Source: Rhizopus arrhizus
Taxonomy: Eukaryota; Mucoromycota; Mucoromycetes; Mucorales; Rhizopodaceae
NCBI GenBank assembly: GCA_024220505.1
Contig: JAKZZE010000012.1
Location: 1,426,001 to 1,490,000 of the forward strand
Direction of reading: 5' to 3'
Length of the DNA stretch: 64,000 bases
Shown here: one piece after another, positions 63,083 through 64,000 of the stretch
Layout: every line of letters starts with the position of its first letter
Position numbering within the stretch: position 1 is the first letter of the stretch
Program-made: the position numbers and the translations under genes
Notes under the pieces: model-generated
The model's input: only the letters and a program-made list of their open reading frames with translations
The model's database searches: none
What the model was told of the DNA's origin: nothing

Positions 63083-64000
63083 TATATACATGCTTTATAA
63101 ACCAACGAAATATGTTTTTCCTTCAATGTTGTAAAGAATACACCTAAACTTCTTGTCCTTTACTGTCACAGTCTATTTATACTCTACTTTCTCTTTATCC
63201 GTCAATCACGAAAAACAAATTGAAATCACAGACCTCTTGATGATTTAGACAGAAGCAAAGTATTGTTGTTATTGCAAAAGTGTACGTTGTTGTGCAATGC
63301 TGTATTTTTTTAATCTGATTATATCTGATTGATCTGGAATACGATCTAATAATGTTTGATCAATAGTCTGATCGCTATTTAATAATGATGTGATCCATTC
63401 AACATTCTTTTGCTTACTTTTCATATTGCTGACATTTTACATGGTTCTTTTCAAATGTCTCATACACTCAATTTTCCAAATGATATGCCAATGGTACCTG
63501 TAATAAATCAAAATAACCTCAAGTGACCTTTTTAATCTCACCCAAATCTGGGCAAACTTTGATGTGTTTCACGCATTGACAACACTTGGGTATTTTGACA
63601 AGACTCACTTGTGTTGAGGTTACATCTGGACGTATGGCGTGTATTGTCCTTTTTCAAAAAGTGCTAATGTTGCTTAAATAAGCTTGACTGTTGTTTTGCG
63701 TCAACACAAATAAGCTAGCGAGTAAGATCAAAACTCTGACCAGTTCAGTAAACTGTCGATCGCGATCCCCATTTTTTTTTCTATTGATTATCTGAAAGTC
63801 GTACATGAATACAGTTCTAAAGTAATTAGATCATACGAAAGATGACGACGGTATAGTGACTGAATTCAATATACAAGCAGTGTTGTGTACACGATCGCCT
63901 AAAGTAGGATATAAGGTACTTGTCAAATGGATATCATTGGCCCAGTTGATCTCTTGTTTAAACGCGAGTTCAGAACAAATACGCATGTTGTCATTAGAGG
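63083..64000. other. Spacer at the window edge
   Basis: Apart from the small minus-strand frame at 63269-63424, no gene is seen. The AT-rich part to 63250 carries the SMPD4-like 3' flank. The sequence after 63500 is less AT-rich, with some repeated ttgacaa/cacttg motifs, and shows no clear coding. Confidence 0.4.
63269..63424 (-). CDS. Small hypothetical protein, 51 residues
   Basis: An open frame from ATG (63424) to TAA (63269) in an AT-rich spacer encodes MKSKQKNVEWITSLLNSDQ... ending AQQRTLLQ. Composition is balanced (Leu/Ile/Asp/Gln), unlike the surrounding junk frames. A stop lies in frame shortly upstream of the ATG. No family recognised; it could also be the last exon of a gene whose other exons I did not find. 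Confidence 0.35.
   Translation of the reverse strand: MKSKQKNVEWITSLLNSDQTIDQTLLDRIPDQSDIIRLKKYSIAQQRTLLQ

Overview
The window is nuclear DNA of a fungus in the Mucoromycota, most likely Mucorales. The reasons are AT-rich spacers full of long T and A runs, many 45-70 bp GT..AG introns, a secreted lipase whose signal peptide and catalytic half closely resemble the Rhizopus lipases, and decayed LINE and Tc1/mariner-type relics. No prokaryotic features, rRNA, tRNA or CRISPR array were recognised. Gene ends below were worked out by hand-joining exons, so splice sites are predictions.

Layout. 1-7.2 kb: a four-finger C2H2 factor (-), AT-rich spacer, a transposon graveyard (3.6-5.6 kb) and the CAAX protease STE24 (-). 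7.7-9.7 kb: a LINE relic with recognisable reverse transcriptase palm motifs. 9.8-16.7 kb: a dense run of five + strand genes: EIPR1/TSSC1-like WD40 protein, inositol-pentakisphosphate 2-kinase, a class I methyltransferase, the PKA regulatory subunit and a CDC12-type septin. 16.7-20 kb: a triple HMG-box protein (-) and the lipase (-). 20-25 kb: gene-poor, with a Tc1-like relic and one unexplained GC-richer patch. 25-31.2 kb: zinc alcohol dehydrogenase, hexose transporter and a p24-alpha cargo receptor (all +). 31.2-37.6 kb: a head-to-head pair of HSPA12-like Hsp70 paralogues, then a CDC4/MLC1-type myosin light chain and a PHO13-type phosphatase (both -). 39-41.6 kb: a p24-gamma gene (+) converging on an MBP1-type APSES/ankyrin factor (-). 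42.5-50.9 kb: a pinin-domain gene (+) and an RRM-RRM-PUF gene (-), bracketed by a ~645 bp inverted repeat. 51.9-57.7 kb: URB1/NPA1 (-). 57.9-59.4 kb: 3' part of another LINE. 59.7-63.1 kb: a probable PD-(D/E)XK nuclease-like gene and an SMPD4-type neutral sphingomyelinase (both +).

Most genes are unlinked housekeeping functions: secretory traffic, cytokinesis, ribosome biogenesis, signalling and lipid metabolism. There is no obvious operon-like pathway. The items most worth a second look are the PD-(D/E)XK-like gene beside a LINE relic, the divergent Hsp70-like pair with a shared ~200 bp promoter region, the triple HMG-box protein, the long inverted repeat, and a conserved-looking protein relic of unknown family at 4.7-5.4 kb.
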